Below the pieces are notes generated by a model. The model did no database searches and was not told the DNA's origin. It saw only the letters and a list, made by a program, of their open reading frames with translations. Below are positions 26,888 through 36,294 of a stretch of DNA of 64,000 nt, one piece after another; position 1 is the first letter of the stretch; every line of letters begins with the position of its first letter. The DNA comes from Echinicola shivajiensis (GTDB lineage: Bacteria > Bacteroidota > Bacteroidia > Cytophagales > Cyclobacteriaceae): contig NZ_JAHHZM010000013.1 of assembly GCF_018642165.1 (NCBI RefSeq), positions 62,001 to 126,000 on the forward strand. The letters are read 5' to 3'. The translations under genes were made by a program, and so were the position numbers.

Positions 26888-27599
26888 CATTTATGCTCTT
26901 TCAGTGAATGGTATAGGCTTATGAATAAGAGGTTTATTAAATCTTGGGTAAAAGGAACCGTTCAAAATCACCTAAAGTCTTAAGTTCAAAGGTCAATTAC
27001 GGTCTTGTTCAAAATATTGGATTTTAATACCGTCAATTTGAATTATTCTGAAATAATGAAAATTTATGAATTAGAATAAATCAATTGATAATCGTGTGAA
27101 AACGGTGAAAACTGAAGCTTTTAGAGTGAAAATTTACAATCAAATGGCATTATTTTTTTCGAATTAGTAAGGGAGATAATTAAATACGTAGATTTTATAA
27201 AATCTTTAAAAACAAAATAATATTCTGAATAAGTTGTTAGTTGATCAAGGTGTAAAATAAAATTATTAATTGATTAGTCAATCCAATATTATCGAATGGA
27301 AACTTTAGAATTTAAATTAAGTTTTCATCACCGGTATGTAATTAAATTGGGTTCCAGTGAAAAAAACATTCTTAATATATTGTAGGAAATGGTTTTCTGT
27401 ACAAATATTATTTGTTCTAATAATTATATGGTCTATTAAAATAGGTCAATTTTTTTTAAAAATATTTTTTCCTTTGTAAAACATTGAAAACCAGAAAGTT
27501 ATATACTGGTTTCCTAATGTTATCTTAATGTTAAAATTTCTTAAAGTTTTTTTTTTTGATGAGGCTGTATACTTTGCATCAAAATCAAATCAACCGCAT
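26888..27599. other. Long AT-rich leader region before the second SusC gene
   Basis: 712 bases with no coding frame. A hairpin AAACCAG...CTGGTTT lies at 27488-27512. TATACTTTG at 27568-27576, 23 bases before the ATG, resembles a -7 box with one extra base and would give a very short leader. Regulatory content is otherwise not readable. Confidence 0.4.
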
Positions 27600-30500
27600 A
27601 TGAAGAAAAGTGTACAATTAGCCCTCTTGCTATGTATGTTTTTGCAATATTCTTTTGCACAGACATCATCAGTAAAAGGGACGGTTACTTCAGCAGATAA
27701 TGGAGAGCCGATCCCAGGTGTAAGTATTCTCGTGAAAGGTACCTCAAAAGGGACAATCACGGATTTGGATGGTAAATACCTATTGGATTTGCCAGAAAAT
27801 GGAGATGTTTTAATCTTCTCATTTATTGGGATGACTACTCAGAATGTATCCATCGATGGTAGATCTATCATTGATGTGGCTTTGGCATCTGACGCTGAAG
27901 AGCTTTCTGAGGTAGTGGTAACTGCCTTGGGTATCCAAAGAGAGGAAAGATCTCTTGGTTATTCAGTTCAGGAAGTTAAAGGTGATGAAATCAGTAAGTC
28001 TAAAGAATCAAGTTTTATCAGTTCTCTATCAGGTAAAGTTGCTGGTCTTAGTGTTAAGAAAAGTAACTCTCTAGGTGGTTCTGTTAATGCGGTTATTAGA
28101 GGATCTAACTCATTCACTGGAAATAACCAAGCTTTGTTTGTTGTTGATGGTGTGCCTATCAGTAACTCTAACATCAACACTACTGATCAAGCTACCAACA
28201 GAGGTGGTTATGATTATGGTAATGCTGCATCTGATATCGATCCAGAGACAATTGAATCTATCTCTGTATTGAAAGGTGCTACTGCTGCTGCCCTTTACGG
28301 TTCTGATGCTGTAAATGGTGTAATTATGATTACTACCAAAAAAGGTGCTGGCAAGAAGAGCGGTTTGGGAGTGTCTTTGAGCCACTCTACTAACTTCAGC
28401 ATGGTTGATAAAAGCACTTTCCCTAAATACCAAAAGCAATATGGTCAGGGATATGGTCCTTATTATGGTGAGACTGGCGGGTTTTACGATAATGATGTAA
28501 ACGGAGATGGTACTTTGGATCTTGAAGTTCCGGCTGGTGAAGATGCCTCTTTTGGTGCAGCCTATGATCCTAACTTGATGGTTTATGGATGGGATTCTTT
28601 CTATCCTGAACTAGATACATATTTGACTCCAAAGCCTTGGGTTGCTGCACAAAATGGTCCTGATTATATTTTCCAGACTGGTGTAGGTAACATCACGAAC
28701 GTTGGATTGTCAGGTAGCAACGAAAACGGATCTGTTCGTTTCGGATACACTAATGATGACCGTTCTGGTATACTTCCTAACAGTAATGTTAAAAGAAACG
28801 TGGTGGATATGCACGCTTCCTATAACTTAAGTGATCGTCTATCTATCGACGGTAAAGCGACTTATACTAGAGTAGAAGGTAAAGGTCGTTATGGTACTGG
28901 TTATGATGGCAAAAACGTAATCCAAGGTTTACGTCAGTGGTTCGGGACCAACGTTGATCTTAGAGATCAAGAAATGGCTTACAAAAGCACTGGCAAGAAT
29001 ATCACATGGAATCCAATTGGTTCTGGTGACAATTCTCCTCACTATTTTGACAACCCTTATTGGACATTGTTTGAAAACTATCAGAATGATAAGCGTAACA
29101 GGTTCTTTGGTAAGTTCCAAAGAACTTTTGAACAATATAACAGTGACTTCATCTTGACTTTTGATAAAAACCTTAATGAGTCTCTATCATTGACAGGTTT
29201 GGTAGGTTTTAATGTTAGAAACACTAAAATCATCAGCTCAAGAGGAAGTACAAACGGTGGATTGGTAGTTCCGGGAATCTATGCCTTGAGTAATTCTAAA
29301 AATGCGCTTGAGCCACCAGTAGAAAAAGATATTCACCACAGAAAGTATGGTTACTATGGTCAGTTGACCCTTGGGTACATGGATTACTTGTACTTGGATG
29401 CAACTGCAAGAATTGACCAGTCTTCAACTTTGCCAGAGGCAAACAATAGCTACTTCTACCCATCTGTAGCTGGTAGTTTTGTGTTCAGTGAATTGATCGA
29501 AAGTTCAGTATTGAGCTTTGGTAAATTGAGAATGGGTTACGCTAGTGTATACGGAGATGCTCCTTATTATAGTGTTACTAACACATTCAGCTCAGCTACT
29601 CCATTTGATGGTGTTCCAATGTTCTACACTCCGGATACTTCAAACAACCCAGATCTTAAGCCGGAAAAGACCAATGAAATGGAAGTTGGTTTAGAGGCAA
29701 ATTTCTTGAATGGTCGAGTAGGTGCTGATATCTCTCTTTATAAAAAGAATACCATTGATCAGATCCTTCCTGTAGAAGTTTCTTCTTCAACTGGATTTAA
29801 CTATAAGTATGTTAATGCTGGTGAGATGGAGAACAGAGGAGTTGAGGTAAGTTTATTTGGTGATCCAATCAAAACTCCAGACTTCTCTTGGAGAGTTAAT
29901 GTAAACTGGGCAAGAAATAGAAACAAGGTAGTTTCTCTATATGAAGATGGAGAAAATCTATTGATCTTCTCTGCTTGGTCTACTGCAATTAACGCTAGAA
30001 AAGGACAGCCTTATGGTACTATTACTGGTACAAACTATGTTTATCATGATGAGACTGGTGAAAGAATCGTAGGTGCAGATGGTAAATACCTAAGAACTGA
30101 TGACACTAACCAAATCATAGGCAATATTCAGCCTGACTGGATCGGTGGTATCAATAATACCTTCACTTACAAAGGTTTGTCTTTGAGCTTCCTAATTGAT
30201 ATGCAAAAAGGTGGTGATATCATAAGCTACGACTTAGGCTTCGGTAGAGCTACTGGACTTTACGCAGAAACTGCAGGGTTGAATGATTTGGGTAATCCAA
30301 TGAGAGATCCTATTACCAATGACGAAACTTCTGGTGGAATTATCCTTCCAGGTGTTAAAGCTGATGGTACTCCAAATGATATCCGTGCAAATGCTGGAGA
30401 TTACTTGAATCCACTTGGATACTATGGTGGTTCAAGCGAAACAGGAACTTATGCTCCTGATGCCGCTTTGGTTTATGATGCATCTTTCGTAAAACTAAGA

Positions 30501-30722
30501 GAGCTTAGCTTGATGTATGATCTTCCTGCTAGCTTATTTAGTAATCTGTTCATCGAGAAAGTATCAGTTGGTGGATTTGGTCGTAACCTATGGATCATCC
30601 ATAAAAACCTGCCTCACTCAGATCCTGAGTTTAGTGCAAGTTCCGGTAACTATCAAGGTATCCAGAATGGTGCTTTGCCAGCTACTAGAGAATTCGGTTT
30701 CAACGTAAATGTTAAATTCTAA
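27600..30722 (+). CDS. SusC/RagA-type TonB-linked outer-membrane protein 2
   Basis: A 1040-residue protein starting at ATG 27600 (MKKSVQLALLLCMFLQYSFAQ); the earlier in-frame ATG at 27528 would place 24 extra residues before a complete signal peptide. Domains are as in SusC 1: regulatory-like domain (SVKGTVTSADNGEPIPGVSI), TonB-box-like ELSEVVVTALG, plug (GKVAGLSV, VDGVPISNSN, ISVLKGATAAALYGSDAVNG) and barrel ending REFGFNVNVKF. Codon use is visibly different from the first copy: many AAC, GGT, GCT and ACT codons, which suggests high expression. It pairs with the SusD gene 11 bases downstream. Ligand unknown. Confidence 0.95.
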   Translation: MKKSVQLALLLCMFLQYSFAQTSSVKGTVTSADNGEPIPGVSILVKGTSKGTITDLDGKYLLDLPENGDVLIFSFIGMTTQNVSIDGRSIIDVALASDAEELSEVVVTALGIQREERSLGYSVQEVKGDEISKSKESSFISSLSGKVAGLSVKKSNSLGGSVNAVIRGSNSFTGNNQALFVVDGVPISNSNINTTDQATNRGGYDYGNAASDIDPETIESISVLKGATAAALYGSDAVNGVIMITTKKGAGKKSGLGVSLSHSTNFSMVDKSTFPKYQKQYGQGYGPYYGETGGFYDNDVNGDGTLDLEVPAGEDASFGAAYDPNLMVYGWDSFYPELDTYLTPKPWVAAQNGPDYIFQTGVGNITNVGLSGSNENGSVRFGYTNDDRSGILPNSNVKRNVVDMHASYNLSDRLSIDGKATYTRVEGKGRYGTGYDGKNVIQGLRQWFGTNVDLRDQEMAYKSTGKNITWNPIGSGDNSPHYFDNPYWTLFENYQNDKRNRFFGKFQRTFEQYNSDFILTFDKNLNESLSLTGLVGFNVRNTKIISSRGSTNGGLVVPGIYALSNSKNALEPPVEKDIHHRKYGYYGQLTLGYMDYLYLDATARIDQSSTLPEANNSYFYPSVAGSFVFSELIESSVLSFGKLRMGYASVYGDAPYYSVTNTFSSATPFDGVPMFYTPDTSNNPDLKPEKTNEMEVGLEANFLNGRVGADISLYKKNTIDQILPVEVSSSTGFNYKYVNAGEMENRGVEVSLFGDPIKTPDFSWRVNVNWARNRNKVVSLYEDGENLLIFSAWSTAINARKGQPYGTITGTNYVYHDETGERIVGADGKYLRTDDTNQIIGNIQPDWIGGINNTFTYKGLSLSFLIDMQKGGDIISYDLGFGRATGLYAETAGLNDLGNPMRDPITNDETSGGIILPGVKADGTPNDIRANAGDYLNPLGYYGGSSETGTYAPDAALVYDASFVKLRELSLMYDLPASLFSNLFIEKVSVGGFGRNLWIIHKNLPHSDPEFSASSGNYQGIQNGALPATREFGFNVNVKF

Positions 30723-30733
30723 ACTGAATCACA

Positions 30734-32179
30734 ATGAAAAAGTCATTATTAATATTAGGTATAGCAGCAGCGGGACTATTTTCTTCTTGTGATGAAAATC
30801 TCGCAGATCTGAATACGGATCCTAAGAATCCTACAGAGGTAGAGCCAGAAGTATTGTTTACTTATGGACAGTATGGAATAGTAAAACAAATGGTGGACAT
30901 TGACTATAATGCCAATGTGGGTCGTTTGTGGGCTAACTACCTTACCCAAACTACTTATATCCAGGAGTCAGCATATGATGCAGCCAACAGAGATATTGGT
31001 GGTAGTCTTTGGGATAATATATATACAGAATCTCTTTATGAGCTAAAAGAGGCAAAGGAAATTCTTAAGTCAAGAGAAGTTTCTGCAGCTTTAACCCCTG
31101 AGAGAGACAACAAATTGGCCATGATTTCTATTATGGAGGTGTATGCATACCAGTATCTTGTGGATAACTTCGGTGCTATTCCTTATACTGAAGCATTGGA
31201 TATCAACAATGTGACTCCAGTTTATGATGAGGGAGAATATGTGTACAATGCCATTATAGATAGCTTGGATATGGCTATTGCAAACCTTGATGCGAATGCT
31301 CCAGGATTCAGTTCTTCAACAGATATCCTTTACAGTGGGGACATTGCAGCGTGGCAGAAGTTTGCCAATTCTATCAAATTGAAAATTGGTATGCGTCTAG
31401 CAGATTCTAATCCTTCTTTGGCTTCTACTTTAGTGTCTGAAGCTGTTCAAGCAGGAGTATTTGAATCTAATGAAGATAATGCTGTTTATGCTTTTAGCAC
31501 TTCTCAGCCTTACACGAACCCTATTTATGATTATTTTGAAGTAGACAGTAGAGCATCTGACTTTGTTGTTACTCAGTTTTTCATTGATATGCTTGAAGGT
31601 GTAAATGATCCAAGAATGGATGTTTACTTTGACGATAATATCGCAGGCGGTTATGTAGGAGGCGAGTATGGTGCTTCTGGTAATGCATATGCTGAACTCA
31701 CTCATCTTAATGAGTTGTTCTGGAAAGCAGATCTTCCTGGTACTATTTTGGATTATTCTTTAGTGTCATTCTTGATGGCTGAAGCGGTAGAAAGAAATTT
31801 TATTTCTGGAAGCGCTGCTGAACACTATGAAAACGGAATCCGTGCTTCTTTTGAAGCTTGGGGTTTAACTGATGTACAGGCTACATTGTATATCGCACAG
31901 CCTTCAGTTAACTATTTGACTGCTGCTGGTGATTACAAAGAGAAAATCGGAAAGCAAAAATACATTGCCTTGTTCGATCAAGGACATGAGGCTTGGACTG
32001 AAGCTAGAAGATTGGATGCTCCTCAGTTGTTGACTGCCATCTCCAATGGTGTTGAAAACCCTAAGAGGTTGATCTTCCCTACAAACGAGCCTTTGATCAA
32101 TACTACCAACTATAATGCGGCTAGTCAAGCTCTAGGAGGAGATAAGACTTCATCAGCTATCTTCTGGGATATGAATTAA
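30734..32179 (+). CDS. SusD/RagB-type lipoprotein 2
   Basis: A 481-residue protein with lipoprotein signal MKKSLLILGIAAAGLFSSC. It has the SusD-like_2 fold with AAWQKFANSIKLKIGMRLAD, SNPSLASTLVSEAVQAGVFE and the C-terminal EAWTEARRLDAP segment, clearly a paralogue of the first SusD (ANPSLANTHIADAI, TAWEEYRRTGYP). It has the DLNTDPKNPTEV region after the lipid anchor, common in this group. It begins 11 bases after SusC 2, so the two are co-transcribed, and the unit ends with a strong terminator. Confidence 0.92.
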   Translation: MKKSLLILGIAAAGLFSSCDENLADLNTDPKNPTEVEPEVLFTYGQYGIVKQMVDIDYNANVGRLWANYLTQTTYIQESAYDAANRDIGGSLWDNIYTESLYELKEAKEILKSREVSAALTPERDNKLAMISIMEVYAYQYLVDNFGAIPYTEALDINNVTPVYDEGEYVYNAIIDSLDMAIANLDANAPGFSSSTDILYSGDIAAWQKFANSIKLKIGMRLADSNPSLASTLVSEAVQAGVFESNEDNAVYAFSTSQPYTNPIYDYFEVDSRASDFVVTQFFIDMLEGVNDPRMDVYFDDNIAGGYVGGEYGASGNAYAELTHLNELFWKADLPGTILDYSLVSFLMAEAVERNFISGSAAEHYENGIRASFEAWGLTDVQATLYIAQPSVNYLTAAGDYKEKIGKQKYIALFDQGHEAWTEARRLDAPQLLTAISNGVENPKRLIFPTNEPLINTTNYNAASQALGGDKTSSAIFWDMN

Positions 32180-32211
32180 TAATTTGCTTTTGATAGCAAT
32201 ACCTATATGAT

Positions 32212-32246
32212 AAAAATGCTGTATGGTTTCATACAGCATTTTTTTT
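32212..32246 (+). terminator. Strong terminator of SusCD unit 2
   Basis: AAAATGCTGTATG (32213-32225), loop GTTT, CATACAGCATTTT (32230-32242), followed by T residues. Confidence 0.9.
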
Positions 32247-32610
32247 ATTCAATTAGCTTATGGAGGGTATTGATTTCCGTAGCAAACAAATTAATTTGGA
32301 TTTATAGTCCCAATTCCCCTTTTTCTCCTCTTGAGGCTATTTATTCAACTTTCTTTTTACATTCATAATAGAAATTATCATTGAAATTAGATTATTCATG
32401 ATAAATTTGTGTTATGGATATTATATGCTTATTAATTTATGAGCAGTTTGAATTAATGGCTAACTTGTGAGGTCATTGAGAACATCTTAGATTTAAGTAC
32501 GTTTTCATTAATATACACCTAAATGTATGATCTGTTTTGGTAGGTAGGAATGTGAGACTCGTTGCAATGATTGGTCATATTTAATAATTATTACCCTTAA
32601 GCATTATTTT
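32247..32610. other. Intergenic region before the desaturase gene
   Basis: 364 AT-rich bases with a well-formed candidate promoter at 32381-32409. The implied transcript leader of roughly 195 bases has no recognised riboswitch motif. Confidence 0.45.
32381..32409 (+). promoter_or_regulatory. Candidate promoter of the acyl-ACP desaturase gene
   Basis: TTG (32381-32383), 18-base spacer, TAAATTTG (32402-32409): a full match to TTG-N(17-23)-TAnnTTTG. The start near 32416 leaves a long 5' untranslated region before the ATG at 32611. Confidence 0.5.
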
Positions 32611-33612
32611 ATGAAGGATAGAGAAGCGATAGACTACGAATTGGAGAAGAATATGGAAGTTATCAGCCAGCTCGATGCTATGGTTGGTGAAACGGTCGAT
32701 ACTGTATTGGTGAATCCAGATGAATGCTGGCAGCCGACAGATTTTCTCCCTGATATGACTTTGCCAGATGCTTTGGATCAAGTAAAGTTACTCCAAGAAA
32801 GAGCTGCAGGTATTCCAGATACTATCATCACTTCTCTGATTGGTAATATGATTACGGAAGAGGCCCTTCCTAGTTATCAAACCTATTTCAATTTGTTGGA
32901 AGGGATCAATCCTGAGGGAAGCCTATTAAGTGAAAGAGGCTGGGTCAGGTGGTCAAAAGCTTGGACTGCCGAAGAAAATAGGCATGGCGATTTGTTGAAC
33001 AAATACCTTTATTTGTCTGGCAGGGCTGATATGAAAAAGGTAGAGCAGACCATTCATCGATTAATTTATAATGGTTTTGATCCAAAGTCTGAAAAGGATC
33101 CTTATCAGGCTATGATTTATACTTCTTTTCAGGAAAGAGCTACAAAAGTGAGCCATGTGAACACCGGTAAACTTGCTGAAAAGGCCGGAGATACTGTATT
33201 GTCCAGAATTTGCAAAACTATTGCTGGTGATGAGGCAAGGCATGAAAAGGCTTACAAGACCTTTATGGCTAGGATTTTTGAGATCGATCCGAATGGGGCC
33301 ATGCTTGCTTTTGAGAAAATGATGAGAAAGCAAATAGTTATGCCGGCTGTTTTGATGGGTAAGGGAGGTAATAATCCAACATTATTCGATCAGTTTTCTG
33401 CTATAACCCAAAAAATAGGAGTGTATACCGGTTGGGATTATGCCCGTATCGTAGATCATTTGGTGAAACAATGGAAAATTGAGTCTGTTACTGGTCTGGA
33501 GGGTGCGGCTGCAAAGGCCCAAGAATACCTTGCTGGACTTGGAGATAGGTATATGAGATTAGCGGATAGGATGAAAGCTCCAGATGAAATTAGTTTAGCT
33601 TGGTTGAAGTAG
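32611..33612 (+). CDS. Acyl-ACP desaturase, soluble di-iron type
   Basis: A 333-residue soluble protein of the ferritin-like fatty acid desaturase 2 family. The di-iron ligands are visible as two E-x-x-H motifs: Glu122/His125 in TAEENRH and Glu208/His211 in GDEARH, plus Glu83 or Glu84 in ITEEALP and Glu175 in FQER. It inserts a double bond into acyl chains on acyl carrier protein using oxygen and reduced ferredoxin, adjusting membrane fluidity. Length and motif spacing are normal. It has its own promoter with a long leader and its own terminator, so it is probably monocistronic. Chain length and regiospecificity cannot be predicted from sequence by eye. Confidence 0.93.
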   Translation: MKDREAIDYELEKNMEVISQLDAMVGETVDTVLVNPDECWQPTDFLPDMTLPDALDQVKLLQERAAGIPDTIITSLIGNMITEEALPSYQTYFNLLEGINPEGSLLSERGWVRWSKAWTAEENRHGDLLNKYLYLSGRADMKKVEQTIHRLIYNGFDPKSEKDPYQAMIYTSFQERATKVSHVNTGKLAEKAGDTVLSRICKTIAGDEARHEKAYKTFMARIFEIDPNGAMLAFEKMMRKQIVMPAVLMGKGGNNPTLFDQFSAITQKIGVYTGWDYARIVDHLVKQWKIESVTGLEGAAAKAQEYLAGLGDRYMRLADRMKAPDEISLAWLK

Positions 33613-33632
33613 AGCCCGATATAAAAATAGTT

Positions 33633-33658
33633 AAAGGGGACATTTTGTCCCCTTTTTT
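33633..33658 (+). terminator. Terminator of the desaturase gene
   Basis: AAAGGGGACA (33633-33642), loop TTT, TGTCCCCTTT (33646-33655), followed by T residues. Confidence 0.88.
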
Positions 33659-34110
33659 ATTTGCATCGATATATGTTTTTCTAATTTTTTGAAGCCAATT
33701 GTCTGTCTAAGTTCAAAAGTTAAGAAATAGATAGTCAAGGATCTGTTCTATTGATTTATAAAATATTGTTTAAAACCATAGTTGGTATGAGTAAGAAATA
33801 ATACAGAAGCAATCATATTTACCCTTTTGATAGCTTATATAATCAATTCACTTATTCAGCTTAAGGAATTGATAATTAAGGGAAAAACAAGAGGCCTTAA
33901 AAAGTTAAGATTAAAATGGCCTCTTTAGATTTCGTTAAACACATAAAATATAGTGGAAAAAGTTGCTTAATCACCCTATCCAAATGTAGTACATATCCAG
34001 TTTCCAAAAAATACCCCATTTGGGGTATTTTTTGATAAATAATTTATAAATAGGTGATTTTTACTTTGTTGTAGGTTGGTTTTTTGGGTAATTAATTAAA
34101 AAATGATTGA
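33659..34110. other. Intergenic region between desaturase and recQ, with hairpins
   Basis: 452 bases between two genes that converge. It holds the recQ terminator (34006-34033) and a second inverted repeat, AAGAGGCC (33889-33896) with GGCCTCTT (33918-33925), whose 21-base interior again contains TTAA...TTAA. No coding frame. Confidence 0.5.
34006..34033. terminator. Bidirectional terminator downstream of recQ
   Basis: AAAAAATACCCC (34006-34017), loop ATTT, GGGGTATTTTTT (34022-34033), a perfect 12-base inverted repeat with A and T runs outside, about 80 bases after the recQ stop on the minus strand. Confidence 0.88.
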
Positions 34111-36234
34111 TTATTTTTCTCCTATGAGCGCAATTTTTAGTTGAAAATAGGAATATCTTTCTCCAAAGTGTTCTTTTAGGGGTTTTAGGTAGGAGTTTTC
34201 CTGCCGTCTAAATGCCAGTTTAATGTTTAAAATATCGTCTTTAGAGATAAATTTTTCAGCATCGATTTTTCCATGTTTAACAAGGTTCGCCAAATGACTT
34301 TCAATTGTATTGTATGTCATTTCTCTCTTCTGAGCTATTTGGAAAAGATTCAGGCCCTCCTGATGGTGTTTTAAAGTTACTTTCTCGGTAGCAGAGATTC
34401 CTAGATTTGAGCTAGATTTGGTCTTTTTGGAGGCATTTAATTTTTTACGAGGTTTTAACTGATTTTTTTGGACGTAATTTGAAATTAGTTCTAAGAAATC
34501 ATCGGCATAATTGTCTGCCTTTTTCTGACCAACCCCGGAAATGTTTAGGAAACTCTCCTCCTCAATAGGGAAATAAGTGGCCATTTCCACCAATGTTGCA
34601 TCAGAAAAGATAACATAGGGAGGAACATTTTCTTTTTGGGCTAGCTTAAACCGTAGAGATTTTAGTTCCTCGTAAAGATCAGTTTCATGAGATACTTTGG
34701 TAGTGGTTCTTTTTAGACCATCATCCATGGTGAGTAATATCTTTTCTTTTGATTTAAGCTTTTCCCATGCTTTGGTAGTGAGTTTTAAGGTGGGGAACTG
34801 CTGCCCCGCCTCTGCGATATATCCTTCTTGGATTAATTTGGCTCCTAGTTTTTTCCAGAATTCCTCCGACTGTTCCTTCCCAATACCGTACACACTAAGG
34901 TTTTTATGGACCTCCTGAATTTTTGCAGATTTGGAGCCTTTTAGGATTAATATGGCATAACCCATTCCAAAAGATTCCTTTAACCTTACTAGTGTGGAGA
35001 GTAACATTTGAGAAGGGATAGTCATATCTTGTTGGTTACCCTTATTGAAACAGATGTCACAATTCCCACAGTCCTCCTGCTCTTCTTCACCAAAATAGGC
35101 CATCAGGTACTTCCTTCTGCAAGAATTTAACTGGCAGAAGGTTTTCATCCTTGTAAGTTTGCCTAGTACGATTTCTGAATAATCAGGGTTTTCGGGCGTC
35201 TCAATCATTCTTTGGAGGGTAAGGTAATCTCCATAGCTGTAGAACATCAGCGCTTCACTGGGCAGGCCATCTCGTCCCGCTCTACCTGTTTCTTGGTAAT
35301 AGCCCTCAATGTTTTGGGGCATATTCATATGGACTACGAAACGAACATTGGACTTGTCTATACCCATGCCAAATGCAATGGTAGCTACGACAATCTTTAC
35401 TTCATCACGAATGAACTTTTCTTGATTCGCTGCCCTTACTTCCCTGTTTAATCCTGCGTGATAGGGGAGGACGGAGAGACCAGCAGCTTGTAGTTTTTCA
35501 GCAGTGTCTTCTACATTTTTCCTTGAAAGGCAATAGATAATTCCAGAATTTTTCTGATGGTATTCTAGGAATTCCAGTAGCTTGTCAAAGGAGTTTCTTT
35601 TGGGAGCTACCCTGTAGGTGATATTTGGACGGTCAAAGCTGGAAATAAACCATTTTGGATGTTGCAATCCTAGTTTGTCAGCAATATCTTTTCGGGTTTG
35701 TTTATCTGCTGTTGCGGTGAGCGCAATAAAAGGCACTGATGGAAAGGACTGACGGAACTGACCGATTTGTAAATAGTCTGGTCGGAAATCATGCCCCCAT
35801 TGGGAAACACAATGGGCCTCATCTACTGCTACCAGGGATAGCTGGATGTCTTTCAGTAATTCGGAAAGCGGCACAGCGCCTCCAAACAGTCTTTCCGGTG
35901 CAACATAGAGTAACTTCAATTTGCCAGATTGAATTTCCTGTGTAATATACCTTTGCTCACTTGTGCTTTGAGTGGAATTTAGATAGGCAGAGGGGATACC
36001 GTTGGCATTCAATGCGTCCACTTGATCTTTCATTAAGGCAATCAATGGTGAGATAACCAATGTTAATCCCTCATTGACCATGGCGGGTACTTGGTAGCAG
36101 ATGGATTTTCCGCCTCCAGTAGGCATGAGAACAATAGTGTCCTGGCCACCTAAAATACTCTTTATAATGGCTTCTTGCTGTCCTCTAAAAGTGTCATAGC
36201 CATAAAAATTCTTTAATACTTCATTTGGACTCAT
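34111..36234 (-). CDS. recQ: ATP-dependent DNA helicase RecQ
   Basis: A 707-residue superfamily 2 helicase: motif I MPTGGGKSICYQ, motif II DEAHCVSQWGHDFRP with the RecQ aromatic-rich loop, motif III ALTATAD, motif VI ETGRAGRDG. A zinc-binding RQC region follows with CRRKYLMAYFGE and CGNCDIC, then a winged helix, an HRDC domain (FPIEEESFLNISGVGQKKADNY) and a C-terminal helix-turn-helix extension (LNLFQIAQKREMTYNTIESHL). It unwinds DNA in recombinational repair and replication-fork restart. The T9SS gene lies 60 bases upstream on the same strand; there is no functional link. Confidence 0.96.
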   Translation of the reverse strand: MSPNEVLKNFYGYDTFRGQQEAIIKSILGGQDTIVLMPTGGGKSICYQVPAMVNEGLTLVISPLIALMKDQVDALNANGIPSAYLNSTQSTSEQRYITQEIQSGKLKLLYVAPERLFGGAVPLSELLKDIQLSLVAVDEAHCVSQWGHDFRPDYLQIGQFRQSFPSVPFIALTATADKQTRKDIADKLGLQHPKWFISSFDRPNITYRVAPKRNSFDKLLEFLEYHQKNSGIIYCLSRKNVEDTAEKLQAAGLSVLPYHAGLNREVRAANQEKFIRDEVKIVVATIAFGMGIDKSNVRFVVHMNMPQNIEGYYQETGRAGRDGLPSEALMFYSYGDYLTLQRMIETPENPDYSEIVLGKLTRMKTFCQLNSCRRKYLMAYFGEEEQEDCGNCDICFNKGNQQDMTIPSQMLLSTLVRLKESFGMGYAILILKGSKSAKIQEVHKNLSVYGIGKEQSEEFWKKLGAKLIQEGYIAEAGQQFPTLKLTTKAWEKLKSKEKILLTMDDGLKRTTTKVSHETDLYEELKSLRFKLAQKENVPPYVIFSDATLVEMATYFPIEEESFLNISGVGQKKADNYADDFLELISNYVQKNQLKPRKKLNASKKTKSSSNLGISATEKVTLKHHQEGLNLFQIAQKREMTYNTIESHLANLVKHGKIDAEKFISKDDILNIKLAFRRQENSYLKPLKEHFGERYSYFQLKIALIGEK

Positions 36235-36294
36235 ATTAATCTAGCTTTGGGGAAACAATTGGCTAAATTAATTAAGATTTTGCCCCTAAAAAAT

